A DNA stretch of 8,150 nucleotides from RZYP01 sp964386405 (GCA_964386405.1 CAYLRW010000065.1:1-8150); one strand, 5' to 3'. Positions 1 through 6,489 are shown, counted from the first letter of the stretch. Made by a program: numbers and translations. Notes: generated from the sequence alone by a model not told the origin.

Positions 1-515
1 GCACCCATGCCAACAGTAAAGTGGTTGCCATATTTGTCGTAGTTCTCGATGTACTCTGCTTCAGTTAAAAGTTGTTTCTTGGTAAGAGGAGTTTCACCCG
101 GATCAAGTACAATATAATTTGCAAAATAAAGAACCTTTTCCAAAGAGCGTTGTCCAATATCAAGGATGGAACCCATACGGCTCGGGATTCCCTTAAAGTA
201 CCAGATGTGAGAAACCGGTGCAGCCAATTCAATATGGCCCATACGGTCACGGCGAACTTTGGAACGAGTTACTTCAACGCCGCATTTGTCACAAATAATA
301 CCCTTATAGCGAATTCTCTTGTACTTACCGCAATGACATTCCCAGTCTTTTGTTGGTCCAAAGATTCTTTCACAAAACAAACCATCGCGTTCAGGCTTTA
401 ATGTTCTGTAGTTGATTGTTTCAGGTTTGCGCACTTCACCATATGACCAATCTCTGATTTGTTCCGGTGAAGCCAGACCGATACGCATTGAGTCAAAATT
501 ATTTACGTCCAACAA
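1..515 (-). CDS. rpoC: DNA-directed RNA polymerase subunit beta' (N-terminal 171 codons, cut by window edge)
   Basis: This is the beta' subunit of RNA polymerase, which forms the clamp and, further along than this window reaches, the catalytic Mg-binding site. The visible N-terminus begins MLDVNNFDSMRIGLASPEQ, the conserved beta' start. The N-terminal zinc site is complete: C60 and C62 (ECHCGKY) pair with C75 and C78 (CDKCGVEV). The motif HIELAAPVSHIWYFKGIPSR follows at about 94-113. The start is a TTG at 515-513, directly followed by a second TTG for Leu2. It was chosen because it gives the family N-terminus and lies 10 nt after an AAGGGAG ribosome binding site (532-526) that overlaps the rpoB stop codon. 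rpoB ends 17 nt upstream, so the two subunits are probably translationally linked and co-transcribed. The gene continues past base 1; the truncation is only the window boundary. Identity is certain; the non-ATG start is inferred from alignment memory and the ribosome binding site. Confidence 0.97.
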   Translation of the reverse strand, partial: MLDVNNFDSMRIGLASPEQIRDWSYGEVRKPETINYRTLKPERDGLFCERIFGPTKDWECHCGKYKRIRYKGIICDKCGVEVTRSKVRRDRMGHIELAAPVSHIWYFKGIPSRMGSILDIGQRSLEKVLYFANYIVLDPGETPLTKKQLLTEAEYIENYDKYGNHFTVGMG

Positions 516-532
516 GAATCGATCGCTCCCTT

Positions 533-3500
533 CTACTCAAAATCATCTTTGGAACCATTATGATCTTCAGTGGTCCCATCGAATTCTTCTTTGTCATCAT
601 AATTATCAAGGCTGATATTGCCAACATCAGCAATTAAATCAAGATCGTCGTTTACTTCACCATTTTCGCTTTCCGCAAAATCCTCATTCTTTTCAGTCGG
701 AGGAGCGGCAGGCATTTCGCCGGCAAGATTCAAATCAAGCTCACGAGCAGTTTCAGCGATATCTTCATCATTGTCGCGCATTGAAATCTCTTCTTCATCC
801 TCGTTAAGAACTTTAATATCAAGACCGATACTCTGCAATTCTTTAACAAGTACTTTGAAGGACTCAGGCACGCCAGGTTCAGGAATGTTTTCGCCCTTAA
901 CGATAGCTTCGTAAGTTTTAACACGACCAACAACATCATCGGACTTAACGGTAATGATTTCCTGCAAGGTATAAGCAGCACCATAAGCTTCAAGTGCCCA
1001 AACTTCCATTTCACCGAACCTTTGTCCACCGAATTGTGCTTTACCACCAAGAGGTTGTTGGGTAACCAAAGAGTACGGGCCAGTAGAACGCGCATGAATC
1101 TTATCATCAACAAGATGATGCAGCTTCAGCATGTAAACGCAGCCTACAGTGACCTTATTATCGAAAGGCTCACCGGTACGGCCATCGTAGAGAACAGTCT
1201 TGCCGCTAGGATCAACGTCTGCCAAGGCCAAAGTATCCTTTAAGTCTTGTTCATGCGCACCGTCAAATACCGGAACCGCCATCTTAACAGCATGTTCAAT
1301 AACTTCAGGCATACCATATTTATCAGTATCATAATCAGCTTGTTTTAATTGTTCAGCAAGAGCAGTATCGCCGGCTTCAATTTTCAAACCAAGAGCGCAG
1401 GCAGCCCAGCCTAGATGTGCTTCCAGAATTTGTCCGATATTCATACGGCTCGGTACGCCCAACGGATTGAGCACAACCTGAACAGGCTGGCCATTAGGCA
1501 GGAACGGCATATCTTCACGTGGCATAATGCGGGAAACAACACCCTTGTTACCATGACGGCCTGCCATCTTATCGCCTTCAGAAATCTTACGTTTCTGAGC
1601 AATGTGTACACGTACCTGCTCGTTAACGCCAGGTGGCAGTTCATCGCCGTTTTCGCGGGTGAACACTTTCACACTGACAATTTTACCAGCTTCGCCATGC
1701 GGAACACGCAGAGAGCTATCACGGACTTCACGTGCTTTTTCACCGAAGATGGCACGTAACAGGCGTTCTTCAGCAGTCAGTTCGGTTTCACCTTTTGGTG
1801 TAACTTTACCAACAAGAATGTCGCCAGGACGAACTTCAGCACCAATACGGATTATACCGCGTTCATCAAGATCCTTCAGCGCCTCTTCAGCAACATTCGG
1901 AATATCGCGGGTGATTTCCTCGGCACCAAGTTTAGTGTCGCGTGCGTCACAATCGTATTCTTCAATATGGATAGAAGTGAAAACATCAGCTTTAACCAGG
2001 TCTTCACTAAGCAAAATAGCATCTTCGTAGTTATAGCCTTCCCAAGGCATATAAGCAACGATAACATTATGGCCAAGAGCAAGTTCGCCGTGGTCAGTAG
2101 CAGGACCATCAGCCAATACCTGACCTTCTACGACAGCTTCACCCTTTTTAACTATCGGTCTTTGATTAACACAGGTTCCCTGATTAGAACGTTTGAATTT
2201 CAAAAGTTCATAAACATCGGTGCCTTTCGCGCCCTGGACACGAATTTCGTCAGCAGCAACGCGAACTACAGTACCTGCATTTTTAGCCAGAATACATACG
2301 CCGGAATCGACAGCAACTTTGTATTCCATACCAGTTCCGACAACAGGAGATTGCGTGCAAAGAAGAGGTACCGCCTGACGCTGCATGTTCGCACCCATCA
2401 AAGCACGGTTAGCATCATCGTTTTCCAGGAACGGAATTAACGCAGTTGCAATAGAAACAACCTGTTTAGGAGAAACGTCCATATAGTCAGCCTGCTCAGC
2501 TGGAATGGAAAGAACTTCATTTTGATAACGAGCAGTTACACGCTCATCAAGGAAGGTGCCATCTTCAGCCAAAGGTTCATTAGCCTGAGCAATAACGTAC
2601 TCGTCTTCTTCGTCTGCCGTAACATAAACAATTTCGTCCGTTACCTTACGATTTTTCTTATCAACCTTACGATATGGGGTTTCCATAAAACCGAAGCGGT
2701 TGATTACAGCAAAAGTTGACAGTGAACCAATCAAACCGATGTTCGGACCTTCAGGTGTCTCAATAGGACACATACGGCCATAGTGGGAGTGATGAACGTC
2801 GCGGACTTCATAGCCTGCACGCTCACGGCTGAGTCCACCAGGTCCGAGTGCTGACAATCTACGCTTATGCGTAAGCTCCGCCAAAGGATTGTTTTGGTCC
2901 ATGAATTGTGACAACTGACTGGAACCAAAGAATTCTTTAATAGCAGCCACAACCGGACGAATGTTAATCAGAGCTTGTGGTGTAATAACCTCAATATCCT
3001 GAATTGTCATTCTTTCTTTTACAACACGCTCCATACGGGCAAGGCCAATACGGAATTGATTTTGCAGTAATTCACCAACACTGCGGACACGACGGTTGCC
3101 AAGATGATCAATGTCATCAGGATTGCCGAGACCATCCATCAGGTTCAACAGATAACCAAAGGAAGCAAGAATATCTTCTGCGGTAATTGTCCGGTGTTTT
3201 TCGTGAATATCGGCAGTAAACATCAGCTTCATCAGCTGACCCTTCATGTCGATCATGGCAGAATGCAAAGCACCATCATTGTAAATACCGCTTTGTTCGA
3301 TTTTGTCGATAGCTTCTTCACCAATTTTTACGCCGGCTTCCAGGATTATTTCACCTGTCGAAGCATCTACAAGAGGTTCCGCTAAAGTTTTGTCCAGAAG
3401 ACGTCTGCGCCAGCCAAGCTTCTTGTTGAGTTTATAACGTCCTACATTAGCAAGGTCATAGCGTTTCGGGTCAAAAAAGGTATTCTCAATAAGCTGACGC

Positions 3501-4246
3501 GCATTTTCAGCGGTCGGCGGTTCACCAGGACGAAGTTTCTTATAAATCTCGATAAGAGCTTCTTCAGTACCCGTAGTAGTATCTTTTTCCAACGTTGCCA
3601 AAACAGATGGATGACTATTAAAAGCATGAACAATTTCGTCATTCGTTGAAAGACCCAAGGCGCGCAAAAGCACCGTGGCCGGCAACTTTCTTGTGCGATC
3701 TACACGGGCGTAAATAACGTCATTGATATCAGTTTCGTATTCTATCCAGGCACCACGATTAGGAATTACAGTAGTTCCATAAATCTTCTTACCGCTTGGA
3801 TCCATAGTTGCACTATAATAAACACCAGGAGATCTGACAAGCTGGCTTACTATAACGCGTTCAGCACCATTAATAATAAAGGTACCAGTTTCGGTCATCA
3901 ATGGGAAATCACCCATGAAAACCTTTGATTCTTTAATTTCGCCAGTTTCTTTGTATAAAAGTCTAACATTGACATTCAAAGGTGCCGAATAACTTGCATC
4001 ACGTTCCTTGCATTCTTCAACATTATACTTAGCCTCGCCCAAGGAAAAGCCTTCAAAGGATAGTTCCAAATTACCTGTAAAATCTTTGATTGGTGAAATA
4101 TCTTTAAATATTTCACATAAACCCTCGCGCATGAACCACTCATACGACTTTTTCTGGAGGTCAATCAAATGAGGCATTTTAAGGACTTCTACAATCCTCG
4201 CATAGCTATACCGAGTCCTATTTCCAACTGGAACCGGTTTAAACAT
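533..4246 (-). CDS. rpoB: DNA-directed RNA polymerase subunit beta
   Basis: This is the beta subunit of RNA polymerase, 1237 residues and apparently intact. Recognisable landmarks in order are the protrusion/lobe region from residue 1 to about 400, the rifampicin-binding cluster at about 441-473 (GSSQLSQFMDQNNPL, then THKRRLSALGPGGL), CPIETPEGPNIGLI at 493-506, MPWEGYNYEDAI at 733-744, the basic active-centre segment KRKISEGDKMAGRHGNKG at 885-902, and QPLGGKAQFGGQRFGEMEVW at 1064-1083. Residues D450, H460 and S465 match E. coli D516, H526 and S531, so the rifampicin site looks wild type. From about 1147 the C-terminus is a long tail rich in Asp and Glu. I see no large E. coli-type lineage insertions. 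The start ATG follows GGGGTGAGG with a 6-nt gap. The gene has its own promoter and a long leader containing a terminator, so it is a separate unit from rplJL, and it is followed by rpoC after 17 nt. Confidence 0.99.
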   Translation of the reverse strand: MFKPVPVGNRTRYSYARIVEVLKMPHLIDLQKKSYEWFMREGLCEIFKDISPIKDFTGNLELSFEGFSLGEAKYNVEECKERDASYSAPLNVNVRLLYKETGEIKESKVFMGDFPLMTETGTFIINGAERVIVSQLVRSPGVYYSATMDPSGKKIYGTTVIPNRGAWIEYETDINDVIYARVDRTRKLPATVLLRALGLSTNDEIVHAFNSHPSVLATLEKDTTTGTEEALIEIYKKLRPGEPPTAENARQLIENTFFDPKRYDLANVGRYKLNKKLGWRRRLLDKTLAEPLVDASTGEIILEAGVKIGEEAIDKIEQSGIYNDGALHSAMIDMKGQLMKLMFTADIHEKHRTITAEDILASFGYLLNLMDGLGNPDDIDHLGNRRVRSVGELLQNQFRIGLARMERVVKERMTIQDIEVITPQALINIRPVVAAIKEFFGSSQLSQFMDQNNPLAELTHKRRLSALGPGGLSRERAGYEVRDVHHSHYGRMCPIETPEGPNIGLIGSLSTFAVINRFGFMETPYRKVDKKNRKVTDEIVYVTADEEDEYVIAQANEPLAEDGTFLDERVTARYQNEVLSIPAEQADYMDVSPKQVVSIATALIPFLENDDANRALMGANMQRQAVPLLCTQSPVVGTGMEYKVAVDSGVCILAKNAGTVVRVAADEIRVQGAKGTDVYELLKFKRSNQGTCVNQRPIVKKGEAVVEGQVLADGPATDHGELALGHNVIVAYMPWEGYNYEDAILLSEDLVKADVFTSIHIEEYDCDARDTKLGAEEITRDIPNVAEEALKDLDERGIIRIGAEVRPGDILVGKVTPKGETELTAEERLLRAIFGEKAREVRDSSLRVPHGEAGKIVSVKVFTRENGDELPPGVNEQVRVHIAQKRKISEGDKMAGRHGNKGVVSRIMPREDMPFLPNGQPVQVVLNPLGVPSRMNIGQILEAHLGWAACALGLKIEAGDTALAEQLKQADYDTDKYGMPEVIEHAVKMAVPVFDGAHEQDLKDTLALADVDPSGKTVLYDGRTGEPFDNKVTVGCVYMLKLHHLVDDKIHARSTGPYSLVTQQPLGGKAQFGGQRFGEMEVWALEAYGAAYTLQEIITVKSDDVVGRVKTYEAIVKGENIPEPGVPESFKVLVKELQSIGLDIKVLNEDEEEISMRDNDEDIAETARELDLNLAGEMPAAPPTEKNEDFAESENGEVNDDLDLIADVGNISLDNYDDKEEFDGTTEDHNGSKDDFE

Positions 4247-4465
4247 TTATTTCCTCACCCCTTTTAAAAAATTTTCAGGCAGAAACGAATAAGCGTGCCT
4301 CAAAAAACGAAAAAAACAGCAAGGTTCTTATCCCTTATCTGTAAGGACCTTGCTTATTATTCGATGAGTATCAACACACTCCATCTCCCCGATATGAACC
4401 AAACACGATACTCAACCACTGAGTCCCCGTGCCGTTTATTGATTACACAATCCTAGCTCATTGTA
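4247..4465 (-). promoter_or_regulatory. rpoBC 5' leader with probable transcription attenuator
   Basis: About 220 nt separate the predicted start of transcription (near 4465) from the rpoB ATG, and no protein gene fills the gap. In transcript order the region holds five elements. First, a small ACAAT/ATTGT hairpin (4464-4447). Second, the sequence ACTCA (4424-4420), able to pair with TGAGT at 4414-4410. Third, the same TGAGTATC (4414-4407), able to pair instead over 8 perfect bases with GATACTCA (4372-4365). Fourth, an intrinsic terminator (4353-4310). Fifth, the rpoB ribosome binding site. The competing pairings plus a terminator ahead of the coding region suggest regulated premature termination. 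I do not recognise the leader as a known family: it lacks T-box sequence and differs from the L10 leader. The effector is unknown. The 8-bp stem has a 34-nt loop, so this part of the folding model is weak. Confidence 0.6.
4310..4353 (-). terminator. intrinsic terminator inside the rpoB leader (attenuator)
   Basis: In the transcript the arm GCAAGGUCCUUA (4353-4342) pairs with UAAGAACCUUGC (4330-4319), with one C·A mismatch and an 11-nt loop. The stem is followed after two bases by seven U (4316-4310), then CG and six more U. This is a good Rho-independent terminator on the minus strand. It lies 63 nt before the rpoB ATG and downstream of the rpoB promoter, so it must be read through for rpoB to be made. 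A shorter alternative hairpin, CCUUA-CAGA-UAAGG, lies in the apical part and leaves the lower GCAAGG/CCUUGC stem formed, so it is unlikely by itself to act as an antiterminator. Confidence 0.75.
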
Positions 4466-4472
4466 GAACAGT

Positions 4473-4501
4473 ATTTTATCACGTTGTTCGTGTTATGTCA
4501 A
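4473..4501 (-). promoter_or_regulatory. sigma-A-type promoter for rpoB-rpoC
   Basis: Read on the minus strand, a perfect -35 TTGACA (4501-4496) is followed by a 17-nt spacer and a TAAAAT -10 (4478-4473). This predicts transcription starting near 4466-4464. It lies only 13 nt past the U tract of the rplL terminator, so rpoBC has its own start of transcription. The -35 sits inside a GTGTT-GACAT-AACAC inverted repeat. Confidence 0.88.
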
Positions 4502-4513
4502 CACTTTTTGCAC

Positions 4514-4544
4514 AAAAAAAGAACCCTCATAACGAGGGTTCTTT
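4514..4544 (-). terminator. intrinsic terminator after rplL
   Basis: In the transcript AGAACCCTC (4542-4534) and GAGGGTTCT (4528-4520) form a perfect 9-bp stem with a 5-nt loop, extendable by two A-U pairs that use the tract. It is followed by a run of seven U (4520-4514, the first of them in the stem). It begins 14 nt after the rplL stop codon. It ends the ribosomal-protein transcript ahead of the separate rpoBC promoter, although partial read-through is possible. Confidence 0.93.
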
Positions 4545-4557
4545 CTAATCAAAAAGA

Positions 4558-4926
4558 TTATTTTACTTCTACAGTTGCGCCAGCTTCTTCAAGTTTAGCT
4601 TTCAGAGCATCAGCGTCAGCTTTGGAAATTTTTTCTTTTACAGCTTTTGGAGCTCCGTCAACGAGTTCTTTAGCTTCTTTCAAGCCAAGACCAGTTACTT
4701 CGCGAACAACTTTGATAACGTTGATCTTGCTAGCACCAGCAGAAGCAAGGATTACGTCGAATTCAGTTTTTTCTTCAGCTGCAGCTGCTGCTGCAGGTGC
4801 TGCTGCTGCTACAGCTACTGGAGCTGATGCAGAAACGCCGAATTTTTCTTCAAGAGCTTTCACCAATTCGGAAAGTTCGAGTACTGTCATTGATTCAATG
4901 GCTTCCATAATTTGTTCTTTAGTCAT
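4558..4926 (-). CDS. rplL: 50S ribosomal protein L7/L12
   Basis: This is the acidic stalk protein L7/L12. Its dimers bind the C-terminus of L10 and recruit translation factors such as EF-Tu and EF-G to the ribosome. It has 122 residues, the normal length. The N-terminal dimerisation and L10-binding helices cover about 1-30. A flexible hinge with a long run of alanines (VAVAAAAPAAAAAA) covers about 37-50. The C-terminal factor-binding domain covers about 54-122 and includes KTEFDVIL, INVIKVVREVTGLGLKEAK and LVDGAPK. The start is the ATG at 4926, placed 8 nt after GGAGG; an in-frame TTG at 4941 is rejected because the ribosome binding site would then lie inside the gene. rplJ ends 71 nt upstream. 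Its own terminator follows. The AT-rich gap before its ribosome binding site could favour the high translation this protein needs, but that is inference. Confidence 0.99.
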   Translation of the reverse strand: MTKEQIMEAIESMTVLELSELVKALEEKFGVSASAPVAVAAAAPAAAAAAEEKTEFDVILASAGASKINVIKVVREVTGLGLKEAKELVDGAPKAVKEKISKADADALKAKLEEAGATVEVK

Positions 4927-4997
4927 AATATATACCTCCAAAAATTTCTTATTTTTTATTTGTTGGGTTTAACCCTAACTAGCTTGCTTTGAGCCGT

Positions 4998-5525
4998 TTA
5001 AGCGGACTCTTTTTCCTTGCGGACTGCATCCAGGACATAGACAAAGTTGCGGATAGTTCCTTGCAACACATTTGCCAATCCGGAAATTGGGGACATCATG
5101 CTGCCAAGCATTTTTGCGAGCAATACTTCGCGTGAAGGCAAGCTTGCAAGTGCTTTAATATCTTCAGCACTGATTACTTTGCCATCAAGAACTCCGGCTT
5201 TAATAGTCATTACCTTGTTCTCTTTAGCAAAATCTGTAAGAATTTTTGCTACTGCAACCGGATCTTCCGGGGAAGAAGCAATCGCGGTATTTTTCTCCAG
5301 ATGACTTTCCAAACCTTCAATACCGGCTTCCTGAGCAGCGATGCGAATAAAAGTATTCTTTACAACGCTGTATTTGATACCGGCTTGACGCATAGCGCGT
5401 CTAAGTTTAGTGTCCTGTGCTACGGTTAAACCGCAGTAGTCAACTAAAATAGTGCATTTAGAGTTAGTTAAAAGTTCCTTAACTTCAGCAATTTTTGCTA
5501 CTTTCTCAGGTCTAATAACTGCCAT
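4998..5525 (-). CDS. rplJ: 50S ribosomal protein L10
   Basis: L10 anchors the L7/L12 stalk dimers to 23S rRNA near L11 and is also the likely autoregulator of this unit through the leader just upstream. It has 175 residues, normal for the family. The N-terminal RNA-binding domain includes MAVIRPEKVAKIAEVKE, ILVDYCGLTVAQ (about 26-37) and LRRAMRQAGIKYSVVKNT (41-58). The C-terminal helix that carries L12 dimers is the region from about 133 to 172. The ATG at 5525 was chosen because GAGGAGG lies 8 nt upstream and because the protein begins at the conserved MAVIRPEK; an in-frame GTG at 5534 is too close to the ribosome binding site. rplL follows after 71 nt, giving the usual rplJ-rplL pair. Confidence 0.99.
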   Translation of the reverse strand: MAVIRPEKVAKIAEVKELLTNSKCTILVDYCGLTVAQDTKLRRAMRQAGIKYSVVKNTFIRIAAQEAGIEGLESHLEKNTAIASSPEDPVAVAKILTDFAKENKVMTIKAGVLDGKVISAEDIKALASLPSREVLLAKMLGSMMSPISGLANVLQGTIRNFVYVLDAVRKEKESA

Positions 5526-5558
5526 ACAATACACCTCCTCGTTAGAATATTATCAATC

Positions 5559-5589
5559 AAAAAGACCTCTCGGCACGCAGCCGGAGGTC
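5559..5589 (-). terminator. attenuator terminator of the L10 leader
   Basis: In the transcript GACCUC-CGGC (5589-5580) pairs with GCCG-A-GAGGUC (5574-5564) around a UGCGU loop with one bulged A, followed by five U (5563-5559). It lies just 33 nt before the rplJ ATG. Its 5' arm can instead pair upstream as CUCCGGC (5586-5580) with GCUGGAG (5618-5612), helped by UACG (5592-5589) with CGUA (5610-5607), which would block the terminator. Confidence 0.88.
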
Positions 5590-5674
5590 GTAAGCACAAT
5601 AATCTATACGTCTCCAGCCTCGGCAGGCGATTTTCATCTTTATGCAGCAAGCTGCACCCACTGTCTACGGCCCG
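5564..5674 (-). promoter_or_regulatory. ribosomal protein L10 leader (autoregulatory RNA)
   Basis: The transcript contains the hallmarks of the firmicute L10 leader: GCC-GUAGACA-GUGGG (around 5673-5658), a UGCAG/CUGCA hairpin (5657-5644), and CCUGC-CGA-GGC (5627-5617). The segments GCC/GGC and GUGGG/CCUGC pair around the internal loop GUAGACA opposite CGA, consistent with the kink-turn-like L10 site. Downstream are the antiterminator strands GCUGGAG and CUCCGGC and then the terminator. The strand GCUGGAG overlaps the 3' end of the predicted L10 site. Binding of L10(L12) should therefore prevent the antiterminator and allow termination, as known for this leader family. I see no convincing promoter just upstream, so it probably acts on read-through transcripts from rplKA. 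Confidence 0.87.
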
Positions 5675-5712
5675 ATAATCTTTTTCGATATGATTTTATG
5701 ATAATGATTGCT

Positions 5713-5739
5713 AAGCTTCTTATTTGTTGCTGGAAGCTT
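5713..5739 (-). repeat. inverted repeat at the 3' end of rplA
   Basis: AAGCTTC (5739-5733 on the transcript strand) and GAAGCTT (5719-5713) form a perfect 7-bp stem with a 13-nt loop that spans the rplA stop codon. There is no U tract after it, so it is not an intrinsic terminator. It could protect or mark the 3' end of the rplKA message or be chance. Confidence 0.35.
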
Positions 5740-6421
5740 TCAATACATCGACAGGCACGCCAGGTCCCATTGTTGTAGACAATGTTACGGATTTGATGTA
5801 CTGTCCTTTTGCACCGGATGGTTTAACTTTAATCAAAGTTTCAACCAAAGTAATATAGTTTTCCAGAAGTTGTTCTTCAGTAAAGGAAACCTTACCAATA
5901 GAAGTTTGTACGTTACCAGCTTTATCGGTACGATATTCAATCTTACCAGCTTTAATTTCGTTAACTGCACGGGTAACATCCATAGTTACGGTGCCAACTT
6001 TTGGATTAGGCATCAAGCCTTTTGGTCCCAAAATTTTACCAAGACGACCAACAAGACCCATCATATCAGGAGTTGCAACTGCAACATCGAAATCGGTCCA
6101 ACCGCCTTGAATTTTGGTAACAAGCTCTTCAGCACCTACATAATCAGCGCCAGCTGCTTCAGCTTCCTGAATCTTAGCGCCTTTAGCAAAAACCAAAACG
6201 GTTTTGCTTTTACCAGTACCATGAGGAAGCACAAGTGCACCACGTACTTGTTGATCAGCATATTTAGGATTAACACCTAATCTTACTGCTACTTCTACAG
6301 AACTGTTGAATTTTGTTACAGATGTTTTCTTTACAAGCTCCATAGCTTCCTTTGGAGAGTAAAGTTTTGCAGCATCAATTAATTTAGCTGCTTCTTGGTA
6401 TTTCTTACCAATTTTTGCCAT
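5720..6421 (-). CDS. rplA: 50S ribosomal protein L1
   Basis: L1 forms the mobile L1 stalk of the large subunit that helps release deacylated tRNA from the E site; in many bacteria it also represses its own operon by binding mRNA. It has 233 residues, the usual length. Family signatures are MAKIGKKY at the start, VEVAVRLGVNPKYADQQVRG (43-62), VLPHGTGK (64-71), LGPKGLMPNPKVGT (131-144) and the terminal STTMGPGVPVDV. The ATG follows AAGGAGG by 8 nt, so the start is secure. It is 59 nt downstream of rplK, and that gap holds a structured candidate regulatory element. The next gene, rplJ, begins 194 nt later after the L10 leader. Confidence 0.99.
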   Translation of the reverse strand: MAKIGKKYQEAAKLIDAAKLYSPKEAMELVKKTSVTKFNSSVEVAVRLGVNPKYADQQVRGALVLPHGTGKSKTVLVFAKGAKIQEAEAAGADYVGAEELVTKIQGGWTDFDVAVATPDMMGLVGRLGKILGPKGLMPNPKVGTVTMDVTRAVNEIKAGKIEYRTDKAGNVQTSIGKVSFTEEQLLENYITLVETLIKVKPSGAKGQYIKSVTLSTTMGPGVPVDVLKASSNK

Positions 6422-6436
6422 TCTTAAATCCTCCTT

Positions 6437-6464
6437 GTGGTATAAGCGGTCACAGACCTCCCAC
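6437..6464 (-). promoter_or_regulatory. structured element between rplK and rplA, candidate L1 binding site
   Basis: In the transcript GUGG (6464-6461) pairs with CCAC (6440-6437), enclosing a second stem GGUC (6458-6455) with GACC (6451-6448) closed by a UGU loop. The two stems are separated by an asymmetric internal loop of GA against GCUUAUA. It ends directly before the rplA ribosome binding site. I recall similar GUGGGAGG…CCACA elements in this gap in other Bacillota, and L1 is a known mRNA-binding autorepressor. The assignment to L1 is inference. Confidence 0.5.
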
Positions 6465-6471
6465 TAAATAT

Positions 6472-6489
6472 GTCGATAAATTAATCGAC
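6472..6489 (-). repeat. inverted repeat across the rplK stop codon
   Basis: GTCGAT and ATCGAC form a perfect 6-bp stem with loop TAATTT that contains the rplK TAA. No U tract follows. It may form together with the rplK-rplA element just downstream. Confidence 0.35.

Noticed and set aside
1415..3385. Several plus-strand and alternate-frame open frames of 60-160 codons within rpoB
   Set aside because: They lie wholly inside the well conserved rpoB frame, lack ribosome binding sites and resemble no family; they are shadows of the coding strand.
4247..4465. T-box riboswitch in the rpoB leader
   Set aside because: No specifier-loop pattern and no T-box consensus (AGGGUGGNACCGCG) could be found; the next gene is not a tRNA-charging or amino-acid gene.
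4770..4830. GCTGCT/GCTGCA-like triplet repeat
   Set aside because: It is the alanine-rich hinge of L7/L12, normal for the family, with mixed codons; not an independent repeat element.
4927..4941. TTG start five codons upstream for rplL
   Set aside because: The GGAGG Shine-Dalgarno would fall inside the coding region.
4484..4972. A 162-codon plus-strand frame opposite rplL
   Set aside because: Its Ser/Ala-rich product is the antisense of the L7/L12 alanine hinge and it crosses the rplL terminator; no ribosome binding site.
5526..5534. GTG start three codons upstream for rplJ
   Set aside because: It would lie directly against the GAGGAGG; the ATG at 5525 has correct spacing and the family N-terminus.
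5680..5725. Promoter directly ahead of the L10 leader
   Set aside because: A TAAAAT is present near 5694-5699 but there is no acceptable -35 at 16-18 nt; too weak to call.
5768..5784. CATTGT-TGTAG-ACAATG inverted repeat
   Set aside because: It lies within conserved rplA codons, has no U tract and is short enough to be chance.
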